Notes under the pieces: model-generated
Seen by the model: only the letters and a program-made list of their open reading frames with translations
Databases searched by the model: none
What the model was told of the DNA's origin: nothing
Shown here: positions 61,344 to 64,000 of the stretch, one piece after another
Numbering within the stretch: position 1 is the stretch's first letter
Layout of the letters: each line of letters starts with the position of its first letter
Position numbers and translations under genes: made by a program
NCBI RefSeq assembly: GCF_048771995.1
Contig: NC_133027.1
Coordinates: 101,864,501 to 101,928,500, forward strand
Direction: 5' to 3'
Origin: Taeniopygia guttata
Lineage: Eukaryota > Chordata > Aves > Passeriformes > Estrildidae
Length of the DNA stretch: 64,000 bases

Positions 61344-64000
61344 CGGCTTCTCCCACCTGGGCAAATATGAAGCAGCAACCTCCCAAATCACATCCAGAGG
61401 ATAAATGGGGTCTCAGGTGGGAAAAATTACCTTCACAGGCCTTGGAAAGGGTTAAGGCTCCTGAGCTAGGTACTTTGATTTGATGACAAAAGCAGGAGAG
61501 GATGTTCTGCTCATAGTTTTTCAGCAGTTTTCATAGTTCTGCAGTAGTTTTTCTAATGACATAGTTTTTGCAATATAAAGGGAATGCTTTTTCACCATGA
61601 ATCTTTATAAAGGATGTAGTCTGAGACTGAGAGACCTGTACAGGGGCTGTGGGGTAAAACTCAAGTTCCACTGAAGGAAACTGATAGTTTTAACCAAAGA
61701 TTTCAATGGCATTGGGATTTCTCCTACTTATCCCCAAACAGCTAAGTTTATTAGCATGAGATTGCCCTAGCTATTCAATAGAACATTTATTAACTTCAGT
61801 TTTTGTGTATCTAAAATCACTATCTAAGCCAATCACAGCTGTCTGCATGATTCTCATTTACCAAAACCAAATAAGTTTCCACTACAGTTCAGCACTTGCT
61901 ACAGCTGTAGCTGTGACTTGGTTCTGTGTTATGCTGTTCTCTAGTAAGGCATGTCAAAAACACAAACCAAAGAGGAAAATTATTTCATTTCCAAAATAAA
62001 TAAATGCTTTTGATCAGTACTAATACATGAAAGGCAGGTATTAAAAGTTAAGAGACATGTGGGAAATTGGTTCCTCACAAAGCTTCAATTAGCTTTCAAA
62101 TTATCTCTCACCCAGTGTGTACAAATACTCCTAACCAAACTTCACTGAAAAATGGATTCTCAATACGTTTATTTACCTAATAGTTAACACAAGGATAACA
62201 ACACACATACAAATTTAAAATAAAAACATATGTGGGGATCTTTTGCCCCAAATAAGAATTTGAAACAGATGTGCTCTTTTAACTGTATTTCTTCACCCAA
62301 TGCTTTTCTCTTCACTGTTTGTATCTTTAATGTATTTTTTTTTCAAAGGTACATAATAATTTATTTCCCCTTTTATCTGACAAGCATAGTTTTCAAATAA
62401 CATATTCTATCTTTATTTCTTGCTGGCAGAAGTCATCCATATCAATTGGTGTTTTGCACAAAGGGACCTGACTGCAGTTCAACTGTAAGCTGGGATGCTA
62501 TTTTCATTAGAACTGCATTTAAAAATCAACATAACAATGTTGTAGGATGAAAACATTATAATATTCAACATTGTTTCCACAAGTTTTGTATTCTTAAATC
62601 TTCTATTAAACTCATGTTTTTATTGGACACTTCCATTCCACTTCTCTCTGCATGTTTTCAATAGCAGTGTGTAATGTTTAGAGGGATAAATTAGCTGCAG
62701 CAGCTTTTCAGTCCCAAAACCAGAAAATTTTGGAAAATATATCAGATGTCTCTTTTTCTCCTCAAAACTTTAATTGTAGCTTTTGCAGAAAAGCATTAAA
62801 AATTCAGTAAAGCAAAATTTCCTGGAGCAGGGAAGCACAAGAGTCAGCTCTCTACCCAGTGGGCCAAATCTGCATGAGCTCTGCAAGATTCAGATTTCAG
62901 GCTATGCTCACCTACACTGAAAGTCAGGAAATACTCCTAAATTTCTACTGGACCTAAATGGCAGGATGTGGGTAGCCAGGGAATGCAGGGACTCTGTTTG
63001 AAGGAGGTCCTGGGCTGGTCACCACCAGGTCCTGCTTACTCCAGCATCACTGCTGAGCACCTCAAAACTGAAGCTTATTGATAGAGCACCACAACTGAAG
63101 CAGCAATTAAAATTTTGTGTTAATTTGCAATAAATTAATATAACCAAAATTCCCCATTTCAAGCTGGTTTACCCATGCCCAACCCATTTAGGAAAATCCT
63201 TATCTGTTCTTTTCTAGTGTTTTCATTCAGTCTTTCCAGTGTACTTGGTACATGACAGGACCATCAACTGCATGGCTGCTGGCATCTTTCACCACTGGAC
63301 CCTGTCATATCCACCGTGAGTAATCTAACCATGAGTGAAAAGAAAGTGTCTTCTTTTCTTTTTTACCATCCTTACTTAAAATCTTTCAGATATCAGAACT
63401 GAGAGTTGACTTCTTAGTATTTTCAACATTACTGGTAGCTTCAAAATATGATATCCAAAAACATTTTACCATGTAGTATCAAAGAAGATCATCACCTCGG
63501 TAACACCTGAGCAAAACAGACATTTTCAGCACCCTTAAAATGTCAATGCTTCTTATAATTGAGACTCTGTAAGCTAAAACTTTTCCAAAAAATTCAATTC
63601 AGATTTCTTAAAAAGATTATAGTTTTATCAAATAAGGTAAGATTCTTCAAGGGGGTTTTCAAAAGACATATTTCTGGCCCAAATGTTCAAGCCTCTGGCT
63701 TTGTAAGGTATCTGATTCAAAACCTGTGCTAAACATTTTTATCTTTTTAATACTTAAGAATTAAAATATAAATGAAACAGGGTACATTTTTTTCATTTTC
63801 ATTACTCTGAAAAATGTTAGAATATGGTGCTGTATTTTTTTGTCCAAGCAAACACATTCTGCTTGATGAAGACACCTGACAAAATTCAAAGCTACCATTT
63901 AAATGCTGCCAAACTAAAGTGACTAAAAAGAGGGTCTTATTTAATAGTGCCTTATAAAAATAGTTTTATGAAAATGGAGAGAAGAAACAGGCAAATTCAG
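61344..64000. other. Unique AT-rich DNA
   Basis: No gene recognised to the end of the window. A purine/pyrimidine-neutral AT-rich texture prevails, with one 64-codon plus frame (61805-61999) of no recognised type. I see no mobile element, RNA gene or strong structural motif. Confidence 0.45.

Noticed and set aside
61163-61378. Repeat protein on the minus strand of the 40-bp array
   Set aside because: The unit length is not a multiple of three, so the reading phase shifts every unit; no coding repeat is maintained.

Overview
This window looks like bird nuclear DNA: AT-rich, CpG-poor, gene-poor and unusually low in repeats. The main evidence is four 5'-truncated CR1 LINE tails, the dominant interspersed element of birds, at 6662-6862, 19436-19758, 36030-36128 (minus strand) and 38290-38419. 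One of them still encodes the recognisable C-terminal ORF2 stretch VTKHWHRLPREVVE. A (GGGAT)17 pentanucleotide array and many A/C- or T/G-only tracts fit an avian, perhaps songbird, source, but I cannot fix the species. CR1 also occurs in other sauropsids, so 'bird' rests on the low repeat density as well.

I found no protein-coding gene I can name and no tRNA, rRNA or known small RNA. The open frames are short, often overlap on both strands and many do not begin at ATG, as expected for non-coding vertebrate DNA. The window is best read as intergenic desert or the inside of a very large intron.

Layout. 1-6.6 kb: unique sequence with a 25-base poly-A, the (GGGAT)17 array and a small CpG cluster next to a GTAAGT motif. 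6.6-20 kb: a TA-rich array abutting the first CR1, several perfect palindromes (7926-7948; twin pair 14803-14859), and the best preserved CR1 at 19.4 kb. 20-36 kb: AT-rich cruciform-prone DNA at 21.7 kb, (GATA)14 at 23.57 kb, a possible retrocopy 3' end at 27.4 kb, a CpG-bearing candidate micro-exon at 29.69 kb, and a CpG-bearing minus-strand open frame at 32.2-32.7 kb. 36-46 kb: two more CR1 tails, clustered short duplications and a palindrome at 43.6-44.0 kb, and a 124-base T/G-rich tract ending in G13 at 45.6-45.7 kb. 46-64 kb: unique DNA, a GC-richer block at 55.8-56.05 kb, polypyrimidine DNA leading into a candidate exon at 57191-57405 with homeobox-motif-rich DNA after it, and a 40-bp x 5 minisatellite at 61144-61343.

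The most useful leads are the two candidate exons (29689-29747 and 57191-57405), the minus-strand open frame (32207-32720), the exact 40-bp minisatellite, and the palindromes. None amounts to a new biological system on the evidence of sequence alone.
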